A stretch of 48,523 nucleotides of DNA from positions 1-48,523 of the IMG/VR virus record IMGVR_UViG_3300009175_000009; one strand, written 5' to 3'. The notes under the pieces were generated by a model, which ran no database searches, was not told the origin of the DNA, and was given only the letters and a program-made list of their open reading frames with translations. How positions within the stretch are numbered: the first letter of the stretch is position 1; the number at the start of each line of letters is the position of its first letter. The position numbers were made by a program, and so were the translations under genes. Positions 29,946 through 38,364 of the stretch are shown in pieces. Source of the stretch: a virus.

Positions 29946-30887
29946 CTACTTCCAGATGGTAGCCGCCTCGGCGGCGTTCATCTCGCCGGGATCCTTGCGG
30001 TGTTCCGGAACCAGAGCCGTGCGGTTCTCGTGGATAAGCTGACCGGCCAGGACCAGAGCCTGCTCCTCCGCCGCCTGGTCGAGGAGAATCACCACCTCAT
30101 CGAAACGCTCCGACAGCTTGTTGAGGATGACCTTCTGCTGCGGCGTGATCGATGTGGTTTGCACCGATACCGCGTAGCATCCGCGAGGAGCGTAGACGTT
30201 CAGGTTCAGGGCATCGAACGGGCCTTCGTTCACGATGAGCTTTCGTCCGCCGTGTTTGGCCTGCGGCAGTCCGAAGATGCCCCACTTTGGCTGCGGGCCG
30301 GCGGGCTCGGCTTTGTACCGCAGTCGGGACTTGGTGATCGCCCTGCCGTAGAACGCGATCATGTTTCCGGCCCAGTCGTGAATCGGGAACAGGATGCGAT
30401 TGGCATGTTTGCCGGTTACGGCACACTTCAGGTCATACTCGTCGCAGGCCCAGGCGATATCGCGGTTGGGTATCTTGCGGTCATAACGCATGTAATCCCA
30501 ATAGTCCCGCGTGACGCCTTCAGGGTGTATTATGCGGGCTTCCTGCGGCCAATTGATCACCTTGACCGATTTCTTTACGGGATGCTCCTTGGCCATGAAC
30601 GCGGCGACCGCGGCTTCGTAACCTTCCAGCGGCGGACCTTCATCTTCGCCGATACTGCGGGCCGCCTCGTGGCCGGCGAGCAGTGAGATGATCCGTTGGA
30701 AACTCATGCCGTGGTTTTTGTTACGCCAGCAGAAGTAACCGCCGTCACGCAAACTGATATTACCGTGTTCGCTGCGGTCGGCTTCGCCACACATCGGGCA
30801 GTGGATGCTTACGCAGCCTCGCTTCGTGTTCTTGCCGTCCGTGACGTACTTAATACGGAAGCGGTCGAGGATTTCTTTAACGTTCAT
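29946..30887 (-). CDS. DNA primase with CHC2 zinc finger and Toprim domain
   Basis: ATG 30887 follows GAGG with good spacing. 313 residues. Zinc finger C30-P-M-C33 ... C53, H59-region; Toprim core with V-N-E-G-P-F-D-A-L (Glu near 221) and V-I-L-L-D-Q-A; the second Toprim acidic motif reads D-Q-A rather than D-x-D. It would make RNA primers at the fork, together with the DnaB-like helicase encoded on the other strand. No helicase domain of its own. Confidence 0.85.
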   Translation of the reverse strand: MNVKEILDRFRIKYVTDGKNTKRGCVSIHCPMCGEADRSEHGNISLRDGGYFCWRNKNHGMSFQRIISLLAGHEAARSIGEDEGPPLEGYEAAVAAFMAKEHPVKKSVKVINWPQEARIIHPEGVTRDYWDYMRYDRKIPNRDIAWACDEYDLKCAVTGKHANRILFPIHDWAGNMIAFYGRAITKSRLRYKAEPAGPQPKWGIFGLPQAKHGGRKLIVNEGPFDALNLNVYAPRGCYAVSVQTTSITPQQKVILNKLSERFDEVVILLDQAAEEQALVLAGQLIHENRTALVPEHRKDPGEMNAAEAATIWK

Positions 30888-30895
30888 GATCACCT

Positions 30896-31190
30896 CATGT
30901 GGAGCATACGGGGATCGAACCCGCAGGCGAATGGCTACGCTGCGAGTCGGTCGCCTCCATTGCGCGGTAGCGACCGCCGCCCTGCGTAACTATTCAGCAT
31001 CCGCGCCGCGTGCGGCATGCCCCGTACCACAAATAGACACGGCAAAGCTCATCGTGTCTAGTCGTTAGCTCGGCCTGCGGTGGCCAGTAATAGTGCCAGG
31101 GGCGGATCTTCGGATCCGACGCCACACCGCGGCGGCGACGCCCGCCCATAGCGGACGTGGGCAGCCGCGGGCCGGGCGTTTGATAACCTC
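30896..31190 (-). other. Gene-free region with tRNA T-arm-like end
   Basis: No gene seen. On the minus strand GCGGG-TTCGATC-CCCGT followed by ATGCTCC (30901-30925) looks exactly like a tRNA T-arm and 3' acceptor arm. A matching 5' arm GGGGCAT occurs only about 120 nt upstream (near 31018-31024), too far for a normal tRNA. It may be a decayed or interrupted tRNA. Confidence 0.35.
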
Positions 31191-31193
31191 GCG

Positions 31194-31222
31194 TTGACGG
31201 GAGGTGGCAACCTCGCTATGTT
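31194..31222 (+). promoter_or_regulatory. Sigma-70-like promoter of the replication block
   Basis: TTGACG, 17 nt, TATGTT. Followed by a 12-bp hairpin GAACAGGCGACC/GGTCGCCTGTTC (31256-31285 area) before GTG 31312. Confidence 0.7.
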
Positions 31223-31311
31223 GGGAAGTTGCTAACGAAATACCGATAAACGAGGAACAGGCGACCCGCGACGGTCGCCTGTTCATGGCTTGCAGCAATC
31301 GGAGGTTGCTA

Positions 31312-31710
31312 GTGCCTACTCCTCATCCTAACACGATCATACAGGACGGTCAAGGGCCACATCGTACTATCTCGGAATCTACACGACGGCTTATTCTAGC
31401 CATCGATCAGCAGCTACTCGACGATCTTAGCAAGCGTGACCTTCTGCTCATGCTGGAGTGCTTTTATCACACGGACAAAGATACGTGCCGGTTCCCGATG
31501 CGTAATCGGGACGTCATGCAGCGGTTTCGATGGAGCCACCAGGAGACTCTACACCACATCTGGGAGCTTGAGCGTCGCTTTATCATCATGTGTAGAACAG
31601 GGTGTCGGTGGGAGTTCCTACCCGACCGTGAATACTACAGCGAACTGGTAGTCGAATTAAATAAAACACGGAAACGCGTCAGTCCGCGTTCTCGCAACGG
31701 GGAATTGTAG
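31312..31710 (+). CDS. Winged-helix protein with G-E-L tail (132 aa)
   Basis: GTG 31312 is chosen because CGGAGG lies 6 nt upstream; longer in-frame starts lack a site. 132 residues with a winged-helix-like segment (LECFYHTDKD ... NRDVMQRFRWSHQETLHHIWELERRFII). Its fold resembles the N-terminus of the next protein. Probably a DNA-binding replication or regulatory protein. Ends R-N-G-E-L. Confidence 0.6.
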   Translation: MPTPHPNTIIQDGQGPHRTISESTRRLILAIDQQLLDDLSKRDLLLMLECFYHTDKDTCRFPMRNRDVMQRFRWSHQETLHHIWELERRFIIMCRTGCRWEFLPDREYYSELVVELNKTRKRVSPRSRNGEL

Positions 31711-31712
31711 GC

Positions 31713-32786
31713 ATGGCTAGATTACACGAATCAGAATACCGAAGCCGTGAGGCTACCCGCCTCCGCCGCCTGGATCATATCAGCAAGCGTGGCATGCTGC
31801 TGTACGAGTTTTGCAGGCAGCGGGCACACTGGAAATCATGCCGGTTCTATATGAGCCCAGGCGAAACCGCCGAGACCCTTGGTTGGTGTGCGAGGGAGGA
31901 ATATCGCCGCCGCAGGGAACTGATCGATGCCGGTATCATCAAGATCATCAAGGGGCGACGATACGAGTTTCTCCCGTGGTTGGAAACCGCAGAAACCAAT
32001 GCAGTCACAGAAGATACCGCTGCTGTTGATGATACACGTCCCGCAGATCATACAGCAGATCATACAGCCGGTTGTGACGAAGTGAATCGGACAACTCTTG
32101 TCCGGTTAATCGGACAAAAGCTGTCCGACCATGAAACAGAACACCTAAACAGAAGCAACGAGTACGTTGCCGCCGCAAAGCGGCGACGACAGCAGCCGCC
32201 AGTTGTTGGCAGGGAAGACACCAATAGATCATCCACCCCTGGATCATCAACGCGACGCTTCCAGCGAAGACGTCCAATACGGCCTGTCGAGGATGAGACA
32301 ACCGTCCTGCAAGATCATGAAAATATCGTAACCCAGCACAGTACACCAGAAGGAGATCATACAGTGCCAAGTCGACAAGTACCTGCTCGCCCTGTGCGAC
32401 CAATATCATATAACAACCGAACCAGCAACAGTCGTCTCTCAGCAATCATGGCAGACGAGATCAGCAACGCCCTGCATCCGTCGCGTAGCGACTGGCAGCG
32501 TATCAGCGAAATGACGTCCATCGGCCTGCGTGGGGCACGCAGCCATTACTTCAGGTTGGGATCAGCCACCTGTGTCCGTATGCTGCAGCGACTTCAGGAC
32601 GAACGTCGCCGGATGGAAGACGTGGAAATGCGAACCGAAGACTACATCGCATCCCGCCTGCTCGTAATGATCAAGCGTTACGTTGCCCATCCCGTGGAGA
32701 TCACGTTTGATATGGAAGAAGCACCCGAAGAGGAATCTTGGGCCGACGTGCGATGCAACCGGCCCAAACCGGACGGAGTCATTTAA
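31713..32786 (+). CDS. Putative replication initiator or helicase loader
   Basis: 357 residues, starting 2 nt after the previous stop. Residues about 20-85 form a winged helix (GETAETLGWCAREEYRRRRELIDAGII); 95-245 is a low-complexity linker rich in Asp, His, Thr and Arg; 250-357 is a folded helical domain. This N-wHTH, linker, C-domain plan and the position before a DnaB-like helicase match lambdoid O-type initiators and loaders. The linker DNA carries GATCATACAG repeats that may be the origin. Function inferred. Confidence 0.6.
   Translation: MARLHESEYRSREATRLRRLDHISKRGMLLYEFCRQRAHWKSCRFYMSPGETAETLGWCAREEYRRRRELIDAGIIKIIKGRRYEFLPWLETAETNAVTEDTAAVDDTRPADHTADHTAGCDEVNRTTLVRLIGQKLSDHETEHLNRSNEYVAAAKRRRQQPPVVGREDTNRSSTPGSSTRRFQRRRPIRPVEDETTVLQDHENIVTQHSTPEGDHTVPSRQVPARPVRPISYNNRTSNSRLSAIMADEISNALHPSRSDWQRISEMTSIGLRGARSHYFRLGSATCVRMLQRLQDERRRMEDVEMRTEDYIASRLLVMIKRYVAHPVEITFDMEEAPEEESWADVRCNRPKPDGVI
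32026..32364 (+). repeat. GATCATACAG iterons, candidate replication origin
   Basis: A perfect 12-bp tandem repeat CAGATCATACAG at 32044-32055 and 32056-32067, a third GATCATACAG at 32355-32364, and variants GATGATACAC (32029), GATCATCCA (32227) and GATCATCAA (32242). All lie inside the initiator-like gene, as origin iterons do in lambda O. Confidence 0.5.
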
Positions 32787-32794
32787 TTGTGAGC

Positions 32795-34345
32795 ATGAAT
32801 TACCTTGAGCAGATAGACCTGCTCACCATTTGCTGTTACCGCGACCGCGGCGGCAAAACAATCTCAGCTATCTGTCCCACGACCCTGTACGAACCCGCCG
32901 AGGTACGCAACCTCGCCGATAAGCTGTACGCCTATATCGACGAGCATCACTGCCCGCCCAAAGATCTGTTCATCAACATGATCGAGGAACTGCGGGAACG
33001 CTACCCCGACGACGAGGATACTTACGATCACATTCAGCGGTCGATTCTCGACGCCAAGACGACCGTCAACGAGGACTACACCGTCCCCAAGCTGCGGCGG
33101 TTCATGCGAACGCAGAACATGAGCCTGGCACTGCGAAGGATCATCGAACTGCACAACGCCGGCGATGACGAGGCCGCGATGCACGCGATGGTGAAGGCCG
33201 CCGACGAACGTGACGCAGCCCTTGACCCTGGCCTCGACCTGAATCTTCTGGGTAAGTTCGTTGGCCCGCAGCACCGCGAGCAGAACGACAGCTTCGAGAC
33301 CGGCATCGAAATCCTCGACAAGCATCGCGTGACGCCCGCCCGCAAAGAGATGCTGATGTTCGTCGCCCCAGCGAAGCACGGCAAGACCTTTGCGATGGTA
33401 CAGTTTGGCAAGCGGGCCATGCTCCAGCGCAAGAAGGTCTGCCACGTGACCTTGGAGATGTCGCAAGAGGAGATCATGTATCGCTATGTGCGAACCATGA
33501 CGACGATGGGCGACGCAGATACGATCACCAGGCCGTGGATTCAAAAGGACGAGGAAGGCAAGTTCCTCGACTGCGGCACCACGGAGGTTCCCAACCCAGC
33601 CCGGTTCGGCACCGACGAGGGCGACCGAGTCATCAACAAGTTCCTGCGGAAGTTCAAGGGCAGGCTACCCCTGAAGATTAAGGAGTTCCCCAGCGGCCAG
33701 CTTTCGGTGATGGCCCTGCGGAAGTGGCTGCGGGCCTTGGAAAGCGTGCATAACTACGTCCCCGACCTGCTCCTGGTTGATTATCCCGACCTGATGAAGG
33801 AAGACCAGTCCAGCAACCGCGACTATCGTATTCAGCTAGACAAAATTCTGGTCGGGCTTCGCGGCATCGCCAGTGAGATGGCGTGTGCCGTGGTGGTGGC
33901 CAGCCAGACGAACCGCGACGGGGCTCACAAGAAGAACGTGCGGGCTCACGACGTTGCTGAATCGTTCGGCAAGGTGATGACGTTTGACAAGGGCATCTTC
34001 TACAGCCAGACCGACGACGAGAAGAAGGCCAACCTCGCCCGCCTGTTCGTGCTGGGCCGCAACGTCAAGAGCAGCTTCGAGTTTCTCATCAGCCAGTGCT
34101 ACGATACGAATACGTTCGCCGTGGACTGTGCTTACATCGACAAGGATTGTTACCCGCCGCGTGGATCGCCGGATCGCGATTCTAATACCGCGCGAAGTGG
34201 GCGGCAACGAGTGCCTGAACGGGAAGCGGAGGACGACGGAGAGACTGCCGTCGCTCCGCCGCGAGGTCGGGCTCAGGGAAGAGCCCGACCGGACCCGGTT
34301 CTTGCGGCATATAGCGGAAGTGCTAATGCAAGTGGCCACGTTTGA
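32795..34345 (+). CDS. DnaB-like replicative helicase
   Basis: ATG 32795, or GTG 32789 which is nearer to GGAG. About 516 residues. RecA-like core with Walker A A-P-A-K-H-G-K-T (Lys197 region), Walker B-like D-L-L-L-V-D-Y-P-D, and A-S-Q-T-N-R before a basic H-K-K-N-V-R loop. This is the phage DnaB/gp4-type ATPase that unwinds the fork. The last about 60 codons have poor third-position GC while an overlapping frame is strongly coding-like (see 34160-34382), so the true C-terminus may differ. Confidence 0.85.
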   Translation: MNYLEQIDLLTICCYRDRGGKTISAICPTTLYEPAEVRNLADKLYAYIDEHHCPPKDLFINMIEELRERYPDDEDTYDHIQRSILDAKTTVNEDYTVPKLRRFMRTQNMSLALRRIIELHNAGDDEAAMHAMVKAADERDAALDPGLDLNLLGKFVGPQHREQNDSFETGIEILDKHRVTPARKEMLMFVAPAKHGKTFAMVQFGKRAMLQRKKVCHVTLEMSQEEIMYRYVRTMTTMGDADTITRPWIQKDEEGKFLDCGTTEVPNPARFGTDEGDRVINKFLRKFKGRLPLKIKEFPSGQLSVMALRKWLRALESVHNYVPDLLLVDYPDLMKEDQSSNRDYRIQLDKILVGLRGIASEMACAVVVASQTNRDGAHKKNVRAHDVAESFGKVMTFDKGIFYSQTDDEKKANLARLFVLGRNVKSSFEFLISQCYDTNTFAVDCAYIDKDCYPPRGSPDRDSNTARSGRQRVPEREAEDDGETAVAPPRGRAQGRARPDPVLAAYSGSANASGHV

Positions 34346-34382
34346 TAGAACCTGTCATAATGAGGCGTGTCTGGTTCGCTAG
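34160..34382 (+). CDS. Overlapping small gene or shifted helicase C-terminus
   Basis: Frame from GTG 34160 to TAG 34382, 73 residues (begins with D-R-R-I-A-I-L-I-P-R-E-V-G-G). In this region most codons of this frame end in G or C, while those of the helicase frame are about half and half. Either the helicase reading shifts near 34150-34165 or a separate small gene overlaps. No strong ribosome site is visible. Confidence 0.45.
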
Positions 34383-34392
34383 GAGAAATAAC

Positions 34393-35313
34393 ATGCTCAC
34401 ATCCGTGGCCCGCAGACCCATTGACGCTGTTCGTCACCGCCTGATTGTTCGGGTGCGTGAGCTGGACTTGGTTTATATTCCGAACATATCATTTAGCCGC
34501 GTCAAATCCCGACAGGAGGCACGCATCCTTGCGGATCGCCCGGTAGGACCGCCCGTGAAGGCCGTGAAACCCACACCGGGCCTGCCTCCGTACCTGCGGG
34601 CACTGTACGATACGCCCCTGCTGACGCGGGAACAGGAGGCTCACCTGTTCCGCAAGATGAACTACTTGAAATACAAGACGTCCCGCCTGCGAGATGATCT
34701 TGATTCGCACCGGCCATCCGTGCGGGCCATGCATGAGATTCTGCAATTAGCCGACCAGGCTATGGCCGTCCGCAACGAGATCATCACGGCCAACTTGCGA
34801 CTGGTGGTGAACATCGCCCGCCGGTATGCACACAGCAGCGATGAACTGTTCGACCTGATTAGCGACGGCAATATCTCCCTGATGCGGGCTGTGGACAGGT
34901 TCGATTACGACCGCGGCTTCAGGTTTTCAACCTATGCGACCTGGGCATTGATCAAGAACTATTCACGCAGCATCGCTGTGGAGATTCGGCAACTGGCACG
35001 TTTCCGCACGGGCGAGGAGAACCCGCTGGATAACGTGGAAAGCCCGTTAAGCGACCTTCCGCATCGTGTTGACGTGATGCAGGCCCGGCAGCATGGAATC
35101 GCCAAGATGCTTCAGCACCTTGACGAACGCGAGCATTTCATCATTGTCAGCCGATTCGGACTTGATCGCGACGCGATGACTCTTACGGACGTCGGCAAGG
35201 CCCTTGGCGTCGGCAAAGAACGCATTCGGCAGTTGGAGGCCCGAGCGATGGATAAGCTGATGCGGGCCGCCGTAACGGAACGCATCGATCCATTCAGTAT
35301 GATCCAAGTTTGA
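34393..35313 (+). CDS. Sigma-70-family RNA polymerase sigma factor (planctomycete type)
   Basis: AGGAG precedes ATG 34393; 306 residues. Region 1.2-like L-P-P-Y-L-R-A-L-Y-D-T-P-L-L-T-R-E-Q-E-A-H-L-F, region 2 (NLRLVVNIARRY, D-L-I-S-D-G-N, F-D-Y-D-R-G-F-R-F-S-T-Y-A-T-W) and region 4 HTH (LTDVGKALGVGKERIRQLEARA) are all present. It directs RNA polymerase to a promoter class, perhaps the TTGACG/TAGAAT sites of this phage. The N-terminal block is one I associate with planctomycete sigma factors, pointing to the host. Confidence 0.9.
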   Translation: MLTSVARRPIDAVRHRLIVRVRELDLVYIPNISFSRVKSRQEARILADRPVGPPVKAVKPTPGLPPYLRALYDTPLLTREQEAHLFRKMNYLKYKTSRLRDDLDSHRPSVRAMHEILQLADQAMAVRNEIITANLRLVVNIARRYAHSSDELFDLISDGNISLMRAVDRFDYDRGFRFSTYATWALIKNYSRSIAVEIRQLARFRTGEENPLDNVESPLSDLPHRVDVMQARQHGIAKMLQHLDEREHFIIVSRFGLDRDAMTLTDVGKALGVGKERIRQLEARAMDKLMRAAVTERIDPFSMIQV

Positions 35314-35390
35314 CGGTGTCTGGTCTTGTTGCCAGTCGACGTGGATGGTATCCTCGTTGCGTATAGCACCAACAATCGGACCCAAATATT

Positions 35391-35963
35391 ATGCCAACAA
35401 CCTATGAGGTCGCCGACGATTCGGTGAAGGAATTCGTCAACAGCGTCATGCGGTTATACCACGGTGGGCTATCGGCCCTGGAGACCACGGTCGATATTCT
35501 GATGGCTATGCCGCCTCGCGACCAGAACGGCGACCCGACTGGCCCGGCCCTTAAATTTCACGGGCACAAAGCCTACGCCATTATCCGCCAGACAAAGCCC
35601 GACGAACGAGCCTTGGGCCAAGCGGACACCCACCTGAAGATCGACAGGGAGGCGTGGGAGGAGATGGACTCCGAGGAACGCACGGCTCTGATCGACCACG
35701 AACTGTCGCACCTCGTGCCGAAGTTGGCCAGCGACGGTTCGGTGAAGCGGGATGACTATGAACGCCCGTTGTTCTGCGGCAAGCACCACGACTACGAGGT
35801 GGGCTGGTTCTTCTCGGTCGCCCACCGGCACGGTAGGAAGAGCATTGAGTGCCGTCAGCTTCAGGACTTGATGGACAGCGAGAGCTATCAGCGGTGCATG
35901 CAGCCATCGATCACGGTGACGCCGCCCGTGCGTCGCCGCATGGCCAGCACAGGCGAGATATGA
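35391..35963 (+). CDS. Putative phage metallopeptidase with G-E-I tail
   Basis: 190 residues. H103-E104-L-S-H107 in A-L-I-D-H-E-L-S-H-L is a zincin H-E-x-x-H motif, and the preceding A-D-T-H-L-K-I-D ... W-E-E segment matches the phage metallopeptidase family (PF18894-like). It could cleave host or phage protein. ATGA-coupled to the SNF2 helicase gene. The C-terminus reads A-S-T-G-E-I. No clear promoter in 35314-35390. Confidence 0.75.
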   Translation: MPTTYEVADDSVKEFVNSVMRLYHGGLSALETTVDILMAMPPRDQNGDPTGPALKFHGHKAYAIIRQTKPDERALGQADTHLKIDREAWEEMDSEERTALIDHELSHLVPKLASDGSVKRDDYERPLFCGKHHDYEVGWFFSVAHRHGRKSIECRQLQDLMDSESYQRCMQPSITVTPPVRRRMASTGEI

Positions 35964-37510
35964 TTGCAAAGACCGCAATTCTCGATTGGTTAGACCGACC
36001 GCTGCGGAGCGTGTCGCGTCTGAAGCTCATCCCGCCGGCGGAAGTCGATAGACGCATCGCCGCCCTGGATCCGTCGCCCGTGTTTCATACGCCGCCCCGC
36101 CACCACCAGAAGGTGGCCTTTCTGGCGGCGGCCAAATACGACGCGTTGATGCTAATGTTCGGCCTGGGGCTGGGCAAGACATATACAAGCTACATGATTA
36201 TCTGCGATAAGCTGTCGTGTGGCGTGGCGAAGAAGGCTCTAGTGCTTGTGCCGACCGTCACCGTCTGTGGCGTGTGGGAGGATGAGGCCCGCCTGCACGC
36301 CCCGCACCTGCGGGTGCAGGTGATCGATGCAGAAGGACGCGAGGCCCGCATCGAGCAGGCCACACGGCCCGACGTGGACGTCGTGGTGGTAACGTACCAG
36401 GGGTTCCTGGCTATGTGCAGCAAGACCGAACGCAACACCAAGAAGCCGGGCAAGAACAAGTGGGTGATCGGCAGGCACGCCGACAAAATCATCAAACAGT
36501 TCGATATCCTGGTTTGCGACGAAAGTACCAGTATCAAGTCACAGGACAGCCTGTACTTCCGTCTGTGCCGCAAGATTGGAACGCACGCCCGATTCCGGTA
36601 TTGCTTGACCGGCACACCATTCGGCAGCGATCCGCAAGACCTGTGGTCGCAGTACTATGTCATTGATTACGGTGAAAGCCTGGGCGAAAGCCTGGGCCTT
36701 CTGCGTGAGGCGTGTTTCTCGGGCAAGCAGGGATACTTCGGCGGCACGGAGTGGACGCTGAAGAAAAGCCACCAGAAGGACATCCGCCGATTCCTCGACC
36801 ACAGTACGCTGCGATACGACGAGAAGGAGTGCATGGATCTGCCTGCGCAGATATTCCAGACCATCCATGTGCCGGCCCCTGCCGATTTGCTGACCCATTA
36901 CGAACGCGTGGTTCACGATTTCCGCGAGGCCACCGGCGATATCACGGTGATGCAGAATGTGTTCGTGTTGATGCGGCAGCTTACCTCTGGGTTCATGACG
37001 GGCCGCAACGAGACCGGCGATAAGGTGTATTCGGACTTCAGGCCGAATCCAAAGCTCGACGCCGCACAGGAACTACTGGAGCTTCTGCCGCCCAACAAGA
37101 AGATGGTGATATTCCACAGCTACGTCCATACGGGCGAGATTCTGGAAGGGCTTGTGGGATTCATCCTTGGCATGAACTATGAGCGGGTGTGGGGCGGGGC
37201 GAACAACAAGACGAAACGCATCGACAGGTTCCGGACGGATCCCGACTGCCGCGTGCTGATCCTCAACGACCAGGCCGGTGCGTTGGGCCTGAACCTCCAG
37301 GCCGCGAACTACTGCGTATTCTACGAGTGTCCCGTGAGCCCCATCGTCAGGCAGCAGGCTGAGAAACGCTGCCACCGGGCCGGGCAGACCGAGAGCGTTC
37401 ACTATTACGATCTCGTGATGCGAAACACCATCGACGTGAAGATACTGGCGGCAGTTCGAGCCGGCAAGAACCTGATGGAGGAACTTCTTGGCGGGCGAGC
37501 GAAGATATGA
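35960..37510 (+). CDS. SNF2/SWI2-family helicase
   Basis: ATG 35960 in an ATGA overlap; 516 residues. Motif I G-L-G-L-G-K-T (Lys73), Ia L-V-L-V-P-T, II C-D-E-S, III L-T-G-T-P, then C-terminal motifs V (NLQAANYCVFYECPVSP) and VI Q-x-E-K-R-C-H-R-A-G-Q-T. A double-stranded DNA translocase that may remodel protein-DNA or recombination intermediates during replication. Standard length for the phage group. Confidence 0.88.
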   Translation: MIAKTAILDWLDRPLRSVSRLKLIPPAEVDRRIAALDPSPVFHTPPRHHQKVAFLAAAKYDALMLMFGLGLGKTYTSYMIICDKLSCGVAKKALVLVPTVTVCGVWEDEARLHAPHLRVQVIDAEGREARIEQATRPDVDVVVVTYQGFLAMCSKTERNTKKPGKNKWVIGRHADKIIKQFDILVCDESTSIKSQDSLYFRLCRKIGTHARFRYCLTGTPFGSDPQDLWSQYYVIDYGESLGESLGLLREACFSGKQGYFGGTEWTLKKSHQKDIRRFLDHSTLRYDEKECMDLPAQIFQTIHVPAPADLLTHYERVVHDFREATGDITVMQNVFVLMRQLTSGFMTGRNETGDKVYSDFRPNPKLDAAQELLELLPPNKKMVIFHSYVHTGEILEGLVGFILGMNYERVWGGANNKTKRIDRFRTDPDCRVLILNDQAGALGLNLQAANYCVFYECPVSPIVRQQAEKRCHRAGQTESVHYYDLVMRNTIDVKILAAVRAGKNLMEELLGGRAKI

Positions 37511-37544
37511 TGTGTTCAGTGATGTAGAAAGAAGGTAATACAAC

Positions 37545-37757
37545 ATGCCCGCACTACAAGCTAAAGCAGTCACCTCCCGTGCTCGTGAGTTATTTTGCCG
37601 CGATCCCGACCTGACCGTCGACGACGTTATGCGAATGCTGGAAGACGAGGGCTACGAGCCGAAACGTCCAGCCATTTCATTTGGCCGAAGTTACGTGCGC
37701 AATACTATCCGCGAATTGCGTAGTATCGGATGGCGGAATATAGGACGCAGCGAGTAA
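37545..37757 (+). CDS. Small HTH-like protein (70 aa)
   Basis: AGAAGG precedes the ATG. 70 residues with a helix-turn-helix-like order (LTVDDVMRMLEDEGYEPK ... GRSYVRNTIRELRSIG). Possible DNA-binding regulator. Converges on the CsrA gene. Confidence 0.55.
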   Translation: MPALQAKAVTSRARELFCRDPDLTVDDVMRMLEDEGYEPKRPAISFGRSYVRNTIRELRSIGWRNIGRSE

Positions 37758-37763
37758 CGCCGT

Positions 37764-37988
37764 CTAACGTGCGACGAGTTCTAGCGGTTTGTTCATGTAT
37801 GCAGGCCGCGGGCGGGTTTCGATGTGGATGGAGTCCCACATTTCCTTACGCTGCACGTCTATGCAGTCGAAACCCAGCGTCACGGTTCCGTTGTTGATGG
37901 CCACCACGTGAACGCTGATCCGGCGGCTGATGCCATCGTTGCCGCCAATGATAACTGATTCGTTAGGCTTGCGGTTCATAACTCGCAT
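37764..37988 (-). CDS. csrA: CsrA/RsmA-family RNA-binding regulator
   Basis: 74 residues from M-R-V-M-N-R-K-P-N-E-S-V-I-I-G-G, aligning with the CsrA start (M-L-V-L-x-R-K-x-G-E-S-I-x-I-G), followed by I-S-V-H-V-V-A-I and T-L-G-F-D-C-I-D-V-Q-R-K-E-M, the later strands. CsrA dimers bind GGA in mRNA leaders and usually block translation. Many phage leaders here have AGGA in hairpins, so it could act on phage or host mRNA. GAAGG precedes the start. Confidence 0.75.
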   Translation of the reverse strand: MRVMNRKPNESVIIGGNDGISRRISVHVVAINNGTVTLGFDCIDVQRKEMWDSIHIETRPRPAYMNKPLELVAR

Positions 37989-38020
37989 CATGATACGCCT
38001 TCGGCTAGAGGAAACGAAAA

Positions 38021-38056
38021 AAGCCGACGTGACCGCTGGTAGTGGTCGCGTCGGCT
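38021..38056 (-). terminator. Intrinsic terminator on the minus strand
   Basis: Minus strand: AGCCGACGCGACC, loop, GGTCACGTCGGCT, then TTTTTT. A classical terminator for the transcript starting near 38228. Confidence 0.75.
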
Positions 38057-38227
38057 TACTATCTAACTAATCCCACCATGATGATCTGGCGGTATTTTTT
38101 ATCCAGTCTTCCAACTATGGAAGTGTAGGTCAAGCACAGCCTCGGGGGCAAGTCCTCAAAGTAAAGAAGCCGGTCGGTGACCGTAATGATCACCGCCGGC
38201 GTCAGAAAGGATCGCTTGCCTCGCGTC
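38021..38227 (-). ncRNA. Candidate sRNA or tiny CsrA-like gene
   Basis: Bounded by the promoter at 38234-38262 and the terminator at 38021-38056, giving a transcript of about 200 nt. It contains GGTGA/TCACC and several GGA triplets, so a CsrA-binding sRNA is possible. A frame without a good ribosome site reads I-L-V-L-T-R-G-K-R-S ... I-I-T-V-T-D, faintly CsrA-like, so a decayed second CsrA gene is the alternative. Confidence 0.45.
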
Positions 38228-38233
38228 AGTACC

Positions 38234-38262
38234 AAGATAGACTCGGCGACTTGGCTAGTCAA
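38234..38262 (-). promoter_or_regulatory. Sigma-70-like promoter of the candidate sRNA
   Basis: Minus strand TTGACT, 17 nt, TATCTT. Confidence 0.65.
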
Positions 38263-38336
38263 GGATGATTTTAGTTATCGGTGATGATGGTGTCTGGATG
38301 AAATGACCGATTTGCCAGAATACGGATTCCAAGGGC

Positions 38337-38364
38337 TTGACGGTAGCATAGAATTAACTAGAGT
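38337..38364 (+). promoter_or_regulatory. Sigma-70-like promoter and 5' hairpin
   Basis: TTGACG, 16 nt, TAGAGT, followed by GGGCCGA-CGT-TCGGCCC at about 38378-38394. Drives 38448. Confidence 0.7.
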
